Positions 1-11,414 of a stretch of 64,000 nucleotides of DNA are shown piece after piece; the stretch's first letter is position 1, and each line of letters starts with the position of its first letter. The notes beneath the pieces were generated by a model that saw only the letters and a list, made by a program, of their open reading frames with translations, was not told the DNA's origin and searched no databases. A program made the translations under genes and the position numbers. The DNA is from Hysterangium stoloniferum (lineage: Eukaryota; Basidiomycota; Agaricomycetes; Hysterangiales; Hysterangiaceae): contig WHVD01000276.1 in the NCBI GenBank assembly GCA_015178975.1, forward strand, positions 1 to 64,000, given 5' to 3'.

Positions 1-3000
1 TCTTGATGCTTCTAACGGACCATATACTGTGGGCACATTCCCAAGGCCCTTTGGAGCTCTCCATCCCATCCACATTCAAATTACATCAGCATCCACATAG
101 TAACAAGTATGACTGCAATGGTGTGGGGGGGATGCCTGTGTCCAAGTCTATGAGGGAGCTGTATCTGGGCTATGATGATGCTGCGGCAAAAGCCTTACTT
201 GGCCGCTTTTTCTCTTCTATAAGTCAGTCGGACAGTTTACCCCCAACCGGGATCTGGATCTGTCCAAAGGGCTAACATCAACGGAAAATATCTCAAACAC
301 CAGTCACTCTCCTCCCAGTGAAGAAGGGGTCTGTCTATAAGTTGCAATGGCAACTTGATAAAGCACAGTATCCAACTAGGTGCTCATGCCCACCTGACAA
401 GGTCACTTGCAAATGTTTTTTGGTTGGCATCCTCAGCAAAGTTTTTATTGATGGTATGTCCCCTCAAGCATGCTTTGTGCAACTTAGGTCTAGATTTAAT
501 ATTTATTTATCCGCAGTCATTTCACAGCAAATATGTGCAGAATTTGAAGGAGTGGTGGTCGTGAGTGTGTCAACTTTCCAATTTTTTCCCCTTATCTGAT
601 TGGGTACCATCTTAGGGAACTTAATGAGCCCACAGGGGTTAATGACTGGTTTAAAGCACTGTTAGAGTCTGAGCCATCGTTCAAACATGAGGTCCGGAAA
701 TTTACCATTTGCATGGCATTGGCCCATAACCCAATGTTTGTATTGGATGAACAATGTCGCCTGGAGCATTGGCAGAGGCCCAATCATGTGTTTGGAATGA
801 GTAAGTTTGCTGCCGTGAGTCCTTTTCCTTGGTGCAATAACATTAAGCTGAAGGTTACTTCCTTAGCAAGCACTTTCCACACCCCAGACGAGGTCATACT
901 TAACTCTGTGTGCCGAGCACTGCATATGGGCGTTTGTGTCAGATATATTGGGTCACCTTCAAGCACCCTATTTTAGGGTGGATGAAAACACTATCTGCAC
1001 GCTGCCTACCCTTGGGGTGACTTCAATGTTTGCCCATCAAATTCAAAATGCCACATCTGCAGACAACTTTCCAGTCCATTTCACTCGTGAACCATGGCCC
1101 TATGAACAGCAGCTGAGGAGCAAGGTACAACATGGGTCACATCAGGCTATAACCACTTCAGAGCCTCGACAGCAAAGAGCCGCAACACCTCCTTTGTCTA
1201 CTCTCTTGGTATCGTCTGTACCACAAGGGTTACCATTTCCCCTGGAAGCTTCTCCGAACCAACCTGTTCCTCCTCTCCAAAATCCTCCTCTCCCTAGTAC
1301 TCCTTCCAGTCACCACCCTCACCTCATGTCTCTTCCTCATTCTCCCCTCCCCACAATGCTCCCTTTGTCTACTCTCCCAGTGTCATCTACACCACATGGG
1401 TTACTATTTCCCCTGGAAGCTTCTCCCCACCAAACTATTCCTCCTCTCCAGCATCCTTCTCTCCCTGATACTCCTTCTTCCAATCACCCTCCCCTTACAT
1501 CTCCTCCTCCTCACCAACCTCCTCCTCCTTCCCATTCCTCTTCTCCTCTCCCCTTACATCTCTCCCCCCTCTCCACGTCTCTTCAGCCCTCTTCTCCAAT
1601 CTTGATAAGGAATCCGAGTCTTACCATCCTCTGGCTCTGTCTACTGATAACTTGGGTGAGGAAGGTGACAACAACATTGGGGAGAGCAACAATAATGATA
1701 GGGAGGGTGAGAACAATCTCAAGGATGTCATCCTATCCACAGCCCAGGAAGATAAGCACCAAGGTAAACAATCTGGTGCAGGCCTCCCATCTACCATGCC
1801 CAATGTGGAATCTGGGGATGCACAGGAGGAGCAGCTACTACCTGAGCAGTTTCCAGGTCCTGATGGTGATTTACAGCTGCTTGAGTCACATCTTGGTAAA
1901 AGAAAGTGGGGTTAGTCTTCTTCCATTTTACCTTCATTTTTGGTGGCTTACATTCACTTTGATCAGATTCGGATCCCGAATCAGAACTCACTGCCCTCCC
2001 TGATGATGATCAAAGCCCTGAACCCTGTAACAGCCAGGTGCCACCAATGGGTGACAGTCCAGAAGCTGTGGAGGGACTCCTGCCAAGGCCCAAGGTGCAT
2101 CCATGGAAACACTTCCACCCCCATACATCCTATTCTGTGCAAAAAAGAGTCCACCTCAATTGGGCACCATACAGTGACGTGGTAGAGTTGTCACAAATCA
2201 AATCTCCTGTAAGTACATTCTCTGGTTGGGTTTTCACAAGAATGGTTTGTAACCATGTGGTTATTAGGTTCAAATGAAATCTGGTCAAAAACATGCCGTT
2301 GAATCTTACATTTTCAAGACTTTTTTTAATGATGGAAACAACGTTTACCAGGTTATAGATGCAGGATATGAACTGGAGTGGTTTAAAGGTTTGGTAAGCT
2401 CGGCCATTGGCTCAGTTCTTCACATAGAGACTGATGTTTTATTTAACCTAGGAAAAGGATCGGGAAATTTTCCAAGATTTATGTAACAATGCGCAAACCC
2501 CCCACTTGTACAATCCTTGCACCATGTCCGACTCCATCCCAGCAGACTGTACCTGCTTTCCCGCTTTGTGGTTCAAAGATGTTTTGAGTGATGAAGAAGA
2601 GCTGACCCCACTATCCTTGAAGAAATTGTCCCTATTCTGCAACAGAGTGATTGTGATCCCCAATCCTGACCGTCGGCGCGATTTCTTCCAGGATCGGGTC
2701 CATAAGAGTTTTGATATTCAACAGTTGGCTTTACAGCAAGGGGTAGATATCCATATGCAACACGAGGTTCATGGTGAGTAATGGCTCATGGTTCCAGTTC
2801 TGCAGTGGGATATTATACTTACACAGGAATTATAGCTCTTGACAGGCATAACGAAATGGATTGTCAGTTTCAAATCTATCAAACCTCACTCCTCAAAGTG
2901 TTTGAAGAGAAGAGAAAGGCTGTAAATTTTCTGGATATTCCAATGGCAGTATCTATGCACATGCCCAATATTTTACTGTGAGTGTTCAAAGACCTGACAC

Positions 3001-4093
3001 TTCTTTAGTCCCTTCTAATCGTGGGCTGGACATCATTCCAGCATGATTTCATATGATAGCTTGGCTGGGAATCATACTATGAATGGTGCAATGGGATTTC
3101 CGCAATAGGCAATTAGATGAAGGCTTTGTGCCACAGAGGGAGCCTTTTCAAGAGCACACATAGATGCCGGGAAATTTGCAACTTGGATCTGTATCATACA
3201 TGGCACAAAGCTATGGTTGGTTATGTCAGGTGACATTGCAGAGCCTTCACTGAGGAACCTGAACTATAGGAAACGTAAATGGACCTACTATCTTTTGGAA
3301 CCTGGGGACCAGTTGTGAGTGCCGGGAAAGGGAACATCCCTTCAGTTTCCTTTCCCCTGCACTTTGGCTCTAATTTATATTTCCAGGTTCATGCCAGCGG
3401 GAACAATTCATGCGGTAATGACTTTGAATGACAGTTGGGTAGAAGGCAGCCATTTTTATGGGTGAAACTCTCTACATCTGTCTTTCTTAGCTGGCTTGCG
3501 TGAACATCATCAGGGTCTCACAGATTGCAACAAGGAACATCCACATTCTGAATATATCTTGCATGCACTCTTGAAGACATACTATGGAATATTCCTCTCC
3601 TATTTCCCTCACCAGAAGACAGGAGATGTATGCAGTCGTAAGTGGCACAATTGAGTCCTGATTCTCACCTGACTCTGTGGGATGGTGAACAGGGAATTCT
3701 GATCCTGTAGCATATGAAACTGTCTTGCATAATTGGCCTCCTCTAGAGCAGCTGGCCTATCTTCTTGTATTGATGGGGCATCCCCATCACCTTGAACCAG
3801 AGGCCAAAGAAGGGGACCCTTACCAGTGTTCTTCTACTCTCATCCCCACACGCAAAGTTTCACTGAAGCGGATCTTTCACATTTTAAATTTCTGTCCCGA
3901 AATTCAGCAAGATGTACGTCAGATCGAGAATGAAATGGCTCAGTATTTGGATTTGAGGGGAGAAGAGACACTTGACAGCTTGTGTGATGCTGAGGGAGTA
4001 TAGATTGCTCCAGATCGGATGGAGGTAGGTGCATTCCTTGTCAAGGTCAGATGAGGCACAACTCCCTCCTCTTGAACTCACTCTACCGTAACT
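1..4093 (+). pseudogene. JmjC-domain family gene, copy 1 (disrupted)
   Basis: This degenerate multi-exon gene probably begins before base 1. Upstream exons (3-275, ~318-560, ~600-800) have no domain I can name, and a Pro/Ser-rich stretch lies at ~1150-1620. The 3' half has the JmjC iron-binding pattern: His-Ile-Asp at 3157-3165 in a GTWI..HGTKLW-type context, and the distal His in PAG-IHAV just after the intron ending near 3387. JmjC proteins are Fe(II)/2-oxoglutarate dioxygenases, typically demethylases or hydroxylases acting on chromatin or other proteins. Compared with copy 2 (49462-51210) it has in-frame stops at 3106-3108 (TAG), 3118-3120, 3473-3475 and 3652-3654 (TGA), and an early TAG at 4001-4003, so it cannot encode a full enzyme. 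The JmjC call is firm; the N-terminal function is unknown. Confidence 0.75.
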
Positions 4094-4789
4094 AATTGGG
4101 AACATTATGGGATGCTTCACCATCTTTATATATAGATACTCCATGTACTCACACTCAACCTTTACTGCCTACTGCCACCTTTATAACCTGTAAGGTGATC
4201 GTACCTTTTGAAATAATGTGACAATAGCTGGAGTTTGTGGGAAATAAGGACTCCCTTGGTGTCTTGACAGCCCTTTTCTCAATGAAATTCAATTCTAAAT
4301 GAACTACTTTGGGCACTCTGCTTTCACCGAAAACTAATCCACAAGCCAAATGCATGTAACTTGATGTTTTGATGTGAAAAGGATGATATTTTTGGGATGG
4401 AAAATCATCCAGCATCCAAATGTCAAATGGGAATGTCGAATGAAGAGTGATGGTCTGTGCAGAGTGCTTTCAAATAGGGCTTAGGATGTAAGTGGATATT
4501 GATGAATAAGACTTATTCTGGGGGTCTCCCTGGGAGTTTCAGAATAGATGGACTGCTCAAAGTGTTTTTTTCAAAGTTGATGTATGATCAATGTACTCTG
4601 TCAGGGTTCTCAAATTCAGCTGGGCAAGTGACAAAAGAAGAGGAGAATGTGTGTATATGAACGATGTGGGTGGGATGTTCAGATTGACAGGATAATTCAT
4701 GGTAAACAATGTTCGGATTATTTTATGTTGGGCAGGCACCCTATAAAAAGGAGGGTTATTAGTGAACCCAATAATGCTTTGGATGAGAG
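4094..4789. other. No supported gene
   Basis: Only short ORFs are present (for example 4155-4415 minus), with no recognised motif. The right part may be remnant C-terminal sequence of the neighbouring minus-strand FunK1-like pseudogene, but I could not follow its frame. Confidence 0.3.
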
Positions 4790-6256
4790 GAGGTGATGTC
4801 AAGTGCCCAGTAGATATATATCCATTCTGGTGTTCCTTTCTGACTTGGCCAGCTGACTTTGAGAACGGCAACAGTGGACCAAGATGTGGCATCAACTCTG
4901 AAAACAGACATGCCATGCCCGATTAATGCATGTTCGCGAAAGATAATCTTTTACACAGTGACTGTGCAGTCATCTGGGAGTTGCAGTTTTTCTCCAACAA
5001 ACAGCCTTGTGAAAGGCTGCCTAGCATGGTTGTGTTTTGTTTTGAGAAAGGGGGATATAAATTTCGGGGTGATTTCAGTTGCAAGACCGTGCCCTTGGGG
5101 ATCCAGCCTACTGTATGCTATTAGCATTCCAACAAATTTCATCCTATCTGTAATAAAGTCCAGTGGTTGCGATCGGACGGTCAGGCCACGATCATAATAT
5201 CAAAGTTGAATTTTAAAATCGGTAATCAAATAACTGATGATATGATTCAGTAGATTCCCATTCGAGAACATCTCGAGCGCATAACCGGCGCACTGCAGAT
5301 CACTCTCATCAATTTCAATACCAACCTTGGTCCTTTTTGACACTTGCTCTGAATTGCTAGACGAAGACCGCTTCTTCTGAGACTCAGAGCTATATAGTTT
5401 CATGTCTTGATCCTTTTCTTGTGTGTCCCTCATTGTGGCCAATCTTGTACTGCGACGAGTAGGAAGGAGTAAGTTGTTTGACTTTGAATTAGACGAACTA
5501 GCTCTCGCTGGGATCTGCTCTTCACTCGGAGTGTTTGTTTTACTAGTCAATTCTACTGGGACAGGTCAGGAAGTGTTTGGTTCACTAGTCGATTCTACTC
5601 GGACAGGTCAGGATAGACTTACCTGTCTTAGAAGAAAGTTTCCTGGATCCCTTGGACTTCATGTATTCTGTGAGGCTTTTCACAGCCAGCTTGAATTCCC
5701 AGAAATCTAACACCTCGCCCCAGTGGAAGGCATCAATCCATTCTGGCCCATTCTTCGACAAGTTATCAGGGTTCATTCTTCCTCCTTGGCCAAATGCCTT
5801 TGTAAGCACCCCCAATACATCCAGCTTACGTGCAGCATACGATCCCCAGATCAGCCTTCCCTCATTGTGACACAGCCATCTATCTTTCAATCCTATTTCA
5901 TCGAAGCCATAGTTGACCATTTCTGAAAAAGGAGCATAACACTCAGATTCATCAGAGACTGGCTCACTGTACTTGTCCATGAGCTTTTTGAAGTGTTTGG
6001 TCTCAACGATTCTGTCCACTTGTGCCATGGCCTCTGGGTCAAGTTTGAAGTTAAGGATGTGTTCTAAAAATTCTTCAAACTCGATTGTGGCGCAATTCTG
6101 GAGATCTTCCCAAAGATATGAATAGTAATCCGACACTTTAGTCTTTATATGGAAAGCTGAATTACTTCCAGACCCTCGGTTGAGGGGCGTGTTGTGTATG
6201 GAGGGACTCAGAGCCTTGGTCTGTGAGGGAGGTGTTATAGGTCTTGTGCAGGCCAT
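4790..6256 (-). pseudogene. FunK1-like gene, copy A (disrupted, 3' truncated)
   Basis: The start is taken as ATG at 6256 (MACTRP). Exon 1 (to ~5623) carries a D...ExK arrangement (RKLDVLGV, then FWEFK), like the restriction-fold-like region I associate with the N-terminus of fungal FunK1 proteins. An intron fits at 5553-5622: the phase-1 donor GTAAGT and the acceptor AG at 5553-5554 join in frame to the next exon. That exon holds a QCAGYALEM-type segment followed by IQL-stop-YYDR. FunK1 relatives usually have LWYYDR here, so the TGA at 5200-5202 is probably a Trp-to-stop change. Beyond it the frame continues to ~4950, and a kinase N-lobe-like piece (AVLKVSWPS) follows at ~4850. The catalytic loop is absent. 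FunK1 kinases form large Agaricomycete families of mostly unknown substrate. This copy is dead or fragmentary. Confidence 0.6.
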
Positions 6257-6659
6257 GACAGTTGACAAGGTGTGGTGTGGTATATACACCTCAGACTTTG
6301 GACTTTAAAAAATGGCATCTGAGCTTAATTGCCCAAACTACATAAAAATCTAAATTTTCCCAAACAAATGCCCAGCCCCTCCTAATGATTTGCATCGAAT
6401 GATCAAATCAGTAGACATTGTCATGGCCCAAAGGGTGATGCAAGTAGCCGTGAAGGCTATGACCAAACTGCAGGGGGGTTTGGGTGCAGAGGTTTGGTTT
6501 TAATGATGATTGGGAGGATGCTTAAAGATATCAAAGTGAGGAGGAGTCCATTTGAGGAGATGCTGATGGGATGTTGTTATGAAGGAAAAGATGAATATAA
6601 TATATATTATTGTCATCCACAGTGGGCCCGTCCACTTCCCTAATTTCATACATAAAATA

Positions 6660-6790
6660 CATACAAGGGGGGGGTAGACATATAATTTGGTGGAAGGGGT
6701 TTTTGGATAAACCCTAATTTGTGGGAAAAAAGACAGATTTTTTGTGTGCATGTGTGGAAATAATATATATATATATAATATAATATAATA
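6660..6790 (+). repeat. Dispersed AT-rich repeat R1, partial copy
   Basis: GGGTAGACATATAATTT, a GGGAAAAAAGACAG segment and a (AT)n/(AATAT)n tract recur in altered order at 6997-7247 and 12947-13193. It is non-coding and probably a decayed short mobile element. Confidence 0.5.
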
Positions 6791-6927
6791 TACAATATTT
6801 TGGAGACTTCAAAAGACTGAGATGAGATGTCTTGGCAGTGAACTGATTTTGGAGTGTGTGACAGATTTCCTGAAGAGGATCTACCTGCAAATTCTTCCTA
6901 CTTTTCATCAGGAAAGCAGTAAGAATC

Positions 6928-6972
6928 ACTCCCTGTAAGCTAAGCAGGGGAGTGCTGGGGCCATATGACGTC
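6928..6972 (-). repeat. Partial copy of the 57-bp palindromic repeat
   Basis: The reverse complement matches the core of the repeat at 25233-25289 (GGGCCC-type left half, then CTTAGCTTACAGGG). Only one inverted-repeat end (CCATATGACGTC) is kept. A second half-copy lies near 7260-7282. Confidence 0.5.
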
Positions 6973-6996
6973 CCCGTGTTAAACCGGTGTAGATGT

Positions 6997-7247
6997 ATAT
7001 TTAGAAATTGGGCACTAGTATGGGGACAGATGCCCTGCATTGACGCCCATCTCAGAGGGAATTCATTTTCTAGAGTGGCATCGTGACTTCAGGGCTAAGT
7101 CCTAATTTTTGCTGGAAAAAAAAGACAGGTAAAAGTTATGTGATGTATATATGTAGGCATGTATTGAAATAATACATACATATATATATATAATATAATA
7201 TAATATAATATAGAAAGAGTAGGCAATATAATTTTGACGGGTTCTAG
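6997..7247 (+). repeat. Dispersed AT-rich repeat R1, full copy
   Basis: Direct comparison shows high similarity to 12947-13193: AAATTGGGCACTAGTA, then GACAGATGCCCTGCATTGA, TCTAGAGTGGCATC, TTTTTGCTGGAAAAAA, a TA-rich tract and a final GGGTTCTA. Short minus-strand ORFs inside (such as MQGIC...) are repeat-derived and not genes. Confidence 0.7.
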
Positions 7248-7780
7248 GCAGTAACACAGTGACATCATATGGGCCCGGTGATCCCGGGAGGGGCACTGCC
7301 TTCCTTACATAATGCAAAGCAGCTTGTAAGACTTTCCTCTCTGGCATTCATTGGTGAGTTTGGGTGAGCAAATAGACTCTATTGCGTCACCACCGCTCTT
7401 TTTGCGCAACCAGAAATAAATCGGGCCGTGCTCAAGCCAAATGGTTAAGTGAGACAAAGGTCGAGCGGACTGGGAGGTTGAGCGGTGGGAACAGCCCAAT
7501 GAAGCCAAGCAGAGAGGTTAATAATGCATGTGCAGGAGGACTCAATGTAAAGTTTGTAGGCGTCACTGTGCCAGTGCCCTATCAGTTGAATTTCGTAGTC
7601 AGTAAACCCTGCTTCAGCAGTGAAAGAAGCTGTGCCGCTCCGAAAGGAGCGACCTGCAAAGGTGGTAGGATCGAAACCAGCAGTGTGGAGGAGGGATCAG
7701 AGAGAAGACACGAACAGAGAATACTGGAGGGGTCCAACATCATTGCAAAATAGGGGTGAATTAAGAGGACATGGGTTTTT
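7248..7780. other. No supported gene
   Basis: An ORF at 7382-7753 (123 codons) shows no motif and no relation to neighbours. I treat this stretch as non-coding sequence between repeats. Confidence 0.3.
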
Positions 7781-8310
7781 GGAGCTTGTCAGGGGACGAC
7801 TCAGTGAGTCGAGCGTCAGGTTGGAGGAGCAGTGGCTTGATGATGCCAAGGTAGTAGAAATAGATTGCAGTGGACAGTCGAAGGCTGTCAAGGGGACGAG
7901 TCAGTATGTCCAGCCTCGGATTTGAGGAGCAGCGGCTCGATGTTCATTGTAGCTGTAATGAATTTAAGTGGACAATTGAAGACTGTCAAGGGACGAGTGT
8001 GTCCAGGGTAGGGTTTGAGGAGCAGCAGCTCAGAGCTAACGGTAGCAGTAATGAATTTAAGAAGACAGTCAAAGACTGTCCAGGAACAAATGTGTCCAGC
8101 ATGCATGGGGATTGAGGAGCAGCGGCTCAGTGCTAATTAGAAGCAGCAATGAATTTAAGTGGACAGTCAAAGACTGTCAAGGGACAAATGCATCCAGCTG
8201 GATTGAGGAGCAATGGCTCAGTGCTAATGGTAGCAGTAATGAATTTAAGGGTTTAGGACAACTGTGTCCAGTATGGGGGAGCAGCGGCTCAGTGCTAATG
8301 GTAGCGGACT
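7780..8310 (+). repeat. Minisatellite, about six units of 91-100 bp
   Basis: The landmark GAGGAGCAGCGGCTC recurs at 7824, 7924, 8017, 8114, 8205 and 8279, each time near AATGAATTTAAG, a GACAGTCAAAGACTGTC palindrome and TGTGTCCAG. Intervals are 100, 93, 97, 91 and 74 bp. ORFs crossing it (7870-8115, 8112-8360, 8177-8728 minus) follow from the repeat. Confidence 0.8.
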
Positions 8311-8832
8311 CGATAGGGATAGGAATACAAAATTGGATGGAGGGGCCTAGCCCAAGATAGAGTGATACAATGTGTGAGTTAGATGAGACTGTTGGTGATT
8401 GGGATAGCGATAACCAGATAGAATCTGTATCATATGATCCGGACATTAAGATACAATCAATGACATGGCCAAAGAATGAAACAGGTATGGGAATAGGACA
8501 GCATGCACGCATGGAATGTTGGGATCTGGGATAGACGGTCTCTTCAGGCGAAGTTGGTGCAGACAGAAGGGGCATTGTGCACCAGACATGAGAGGCTGCA
8601 CAGAACAAATGGCATTTGACCTTTCCTGTGTAATGTACGTGTGCGTTCTCAAGGAGCTTGAGCCTGCTTGAAAGGTTTGAAGACTTGGAACAATATAAAC
8701 AGAACTCGAAGTCTTTGAAGATTATCAAATGCGGAATTGAGACGAGACAAGATGGTGAGTGTGGAACTAGGAATTGCCTGTGACAGACAACATGTGACAG
8801 ACGCTTGTTTGATCACCTTGCTTTAACACTTG
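8311..8832. other. Region upstream of FunK1 copy B
   Basis: No gene is supported. It could hold the promoter of the FunK1 gene starting at 8833. A short CAAGATGGTGAGTGTGG near 8750 resembles an exon/donor, but I cannot link it to the downstream frame. Confidence 0.25.
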
Positions 8833-11159
8833 ATGCCGAAGAACACGATACCGCCTCATGATTTCTGCCCGAAAACACCACCGTCTCGTCCTACCGCAGA
8901 TCCTACCAAGTTGGGTGCCACCCCCATTCTAAAGAAGGAATCAACATCACAGGTGTATTCTTCCTGGCATGTAGCGAGAGATGAAAGGATCACCGCGTGT
9001 CACATGAAATATCTGGGTGAGTAGTTGGACCCATCAGAGTAGAAGATTTCTTGAATGAATATCTCCCTAAAGTTCCCAAACCCTGTCCGAAGTGTACCGC
9101 CAAAACAGGGCAAAACCGTAGAACTTTCAGTGCATCTACAAGCGAGTTTGCCATGTACAAGCCCTGGGTACATTATTTTGTTGTCCCTTTTGGTTCATTG
9201 GAATTTATTTAGGATATAGATTGATTTGGTTGTGAAATTTTGTCCTAACCTTGAACTCGTGGACGCTCACAACACACCTGCAGTGGACTTGGGAGGGAAA
9301 CAAGTCAAGCCAGACATACAAATCTATTCTGCCAATTGCAGGCAATCAGGCCTATCAGATATGACACAGACAGAAATGATTGTTGAATTTAAATTCGCCC
9401 CTGAGGATGACACGTTCAAAGATAATCGACCCGGTTTCTTTGAGCATAGTTCCAACACTGCGTGTGATTCACTGGGTCAGATTACATTATATGCGATGGC
9501 ACACCAAGCTGCACAATTCCAGACACATGTCTTCCTTGTCCTTGTCTTCCCCAAATATGCGAGATTCATGTGCTGGGATTGCAGTGGGGTCATCATAACG
9601 GAAGAAGTCTCTTTTTCAAATCCCTCCTATATCAAGTTCTTCTGGCGGTTCAATCATGTGAAACCTGATGTACGTGGTGTGGATACTATGGCCACAGAGT
9701 TTCCACACAACCACCCCATCACGGTAAAGGCTAAAAGGTCGCTTGGTGTCGAGGACAGTGACTGACTGTTTCAGGTTAAACTTGATGCAAAAGGTGACAC
9801 ATATGTATTTCATTGTCCTACATACATGGCTGTTGGATCCCCCCTTGGCTGCTCGACTCATGTTTTCAAGGCCTACTGCATCGAAACTGGGAAGTTGGTC
9901 CTTCTCAAAGATACCTGGAGGGTTGTTTCAGCTAGTCAGAGCCCTGAACATATAATATATGAGGAGCTGAAGAAACAGGGTGTGAGGAATATCTGCACGT
10001 GCAAGGAGGGATGTGATGTGTTGGATCAGGTTACGAAGACGCAGGATTCATCAATGCCAAGACACCTTTCTTCGCAATTGAGGTTATTGCGGCACTATCG
10101 ACTGGTTCTGACCGAAATTGCAAGGTCTCTAACTGATTTTGGGAATACAAAAGAGATGGTGACTGCAGTGAGAGACGCCATGCTAGGTATGTATGTCGGT
10201 CTCTTAATGGAATTGGAGCTGACTCCTTTTCAACAGCCTATGAGGATGCTTATGACAAGGCTAAAATTCTTCACAGAGATATCAGCTCAGGGAATATTCT
10301 TATCACTGACACTGGCAGTGGATTGTTAATTGACTGGGATCTTTGCAAAAAGCTTCAAGATATATATCAAGGACAAGCACACATTGAAAGGACTGTGAGT
10401 ACCCCCTTACTCTCTGAATGCTATTGGGAAATGTTCTGAACTTTTTTTTGGCATTTTATTATCCATTTCTGTGATTAGGGTACTTGGCAATTCATGCCTG
10501 CTCAGTTGCTAGTGATTCCCACCGACGGGGAGGGAGCAGCGATCCCTGATTGGGCAGACGACTTGGAGTCCTTCCTCTACGACCTTGTCTGGATTGCCTT
10601 GAGATATACCGAGCATGGGTTTGTCAAGGGTGCGCTCATTGATATGCTCCATGCCAGTTTTGACCATCACTATCTGGATCCTCATGGAGCGGCGAAGGGA
10701 GGAGATAGGAAGAAAGTCAAAGTGAAAGCCTCTGACCCCTTCCAAGTTTCTCATTTATTCAATGTCTCGTTGAAGGAGTTGATCAAAACATTGGCAAAAA
10801 CGATTGCGGTATGATATGGGGAGGTGCCGAATGCAACAGAAATTGCGCAATATAAAGAACTCTTTGAGAAGAAAGGGTCATCAGATGTCAAATCTGTAGC
10901 CCTCGGTAAACCAGTGCATAATAAACTCATTCTTTCTGCACTCCGTGCTGGGGAGTACCTGCATAAGCTATCTGCCTTGGACCGCTCAGACTGGATGGAA
11001 TTGGAATTAACGACTGCATTACAGAAGAGTGGTTGGAATGCACATAGTGGCCGTGTTCAGTGTGATCTATCCACTCCCCCTCCCACACAGCCTATGGTCC
11101 CGAAGATGGAGTATTCTGAGGGTGGCGCTGGTCCAATCTCAGGGAACCGCTTTCACTAG
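8833..11159 (+). pseudogene. FunK1 protein kinase gene, copy B (near-complete, two lesions)
   Basis: The start is ATG 8833. Four introns fit phase and splice signals: 9168-9219, 9724-9774, 10187-10236 and 10395-10478. The product has a D...ExK N-terminal module (VKPDIQIY, then MIVEFKF), the THVFLVLVF..YAR..CWD segment typical of FunK1, an N-lobe Lys region (LVLLKDTWR), the catalytic loop HRDISSGNIL at ~10278, a DWDLC motif in place of DFG, and GTWQFM. These mark a FunK1 Ser/Thr-type kinase. Lesion 1: near 9021-9024 the frame MKYLGE must shift to reach VGPIRVEDFLNEYLP; one missing base explains it, and the only GT-AG alternative would be a 23-bp intron. Lesion 2: TGA at 10812-10814 inside otherwise continuous sequence (TIAV-stop-YGEVP), probably an Arg CGA to TGA change. 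The C-terminal frame stays open to 11159. Confidence 0.8.
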
Positions 11160-11173
11160 TGGTGCAAGGTACT

Positions 11174-11175
11174 TA
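11174..11175. repeat. TA target-site duplication, left (Tc1)
   Basis: TA immediately precedes the terminal inverted repeat, and its partner is at 12780-12781. Tc1/mariner elements duplicate TA on insertion. Confidence 0.85.
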
Positions 11176-11388
11176 CAGTGACTTACAAAATGTATCCAAT
11201 GTTTTGTAGTTTCAGTTTATATATGCTATATCCCAGTAGATAAAATAGTAGAAATCACCAAACTATTTGTGAACATGACCTATTATGTATATATCCATAC
11301 AGTAGAATTATATTACATAATATCAATATATAGCAACACTATGAATATTTCAATGGAGAGGGTTCATTGGATATGTTTTGTAACTGAC
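11176..11388 (+). repeat. Left terminal inverted repeat of the Tc1 element
   Basis: It pairs base for base with 12567-12779 (coordinate sum 23955 throughout), with scattered mismatches. A ~24-bp end motif occurs twice: at the outer end (11176-11201) and in opposite orientation at the inner end (11365-11388). Confidence 0.9.
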
Positions 11389-11414
11389 ACATTTAGGCAG
11401 GAAATTACTAGTAT

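Noticed and set aside
936-2003. 355-codon Pro/Ser-rich ORF near the left edge
   Set aside because: It crosses probable introns of JmjC copy 1. Its Pro-rich part is counted there, and the final third is out of frame with the family.
8177-8728. 183-codon minus ORF
   Set aside because: It reads through the minisatellite and has no motif or splice support.
9017-9039. A 23-bp GT-AG intron that would repair FunK1 copy B
   Set aside because: It is far shorter than the other introns here (49-84 bp), and a one-base deletion restores the expected VGPIRVEDFL sequence directly.
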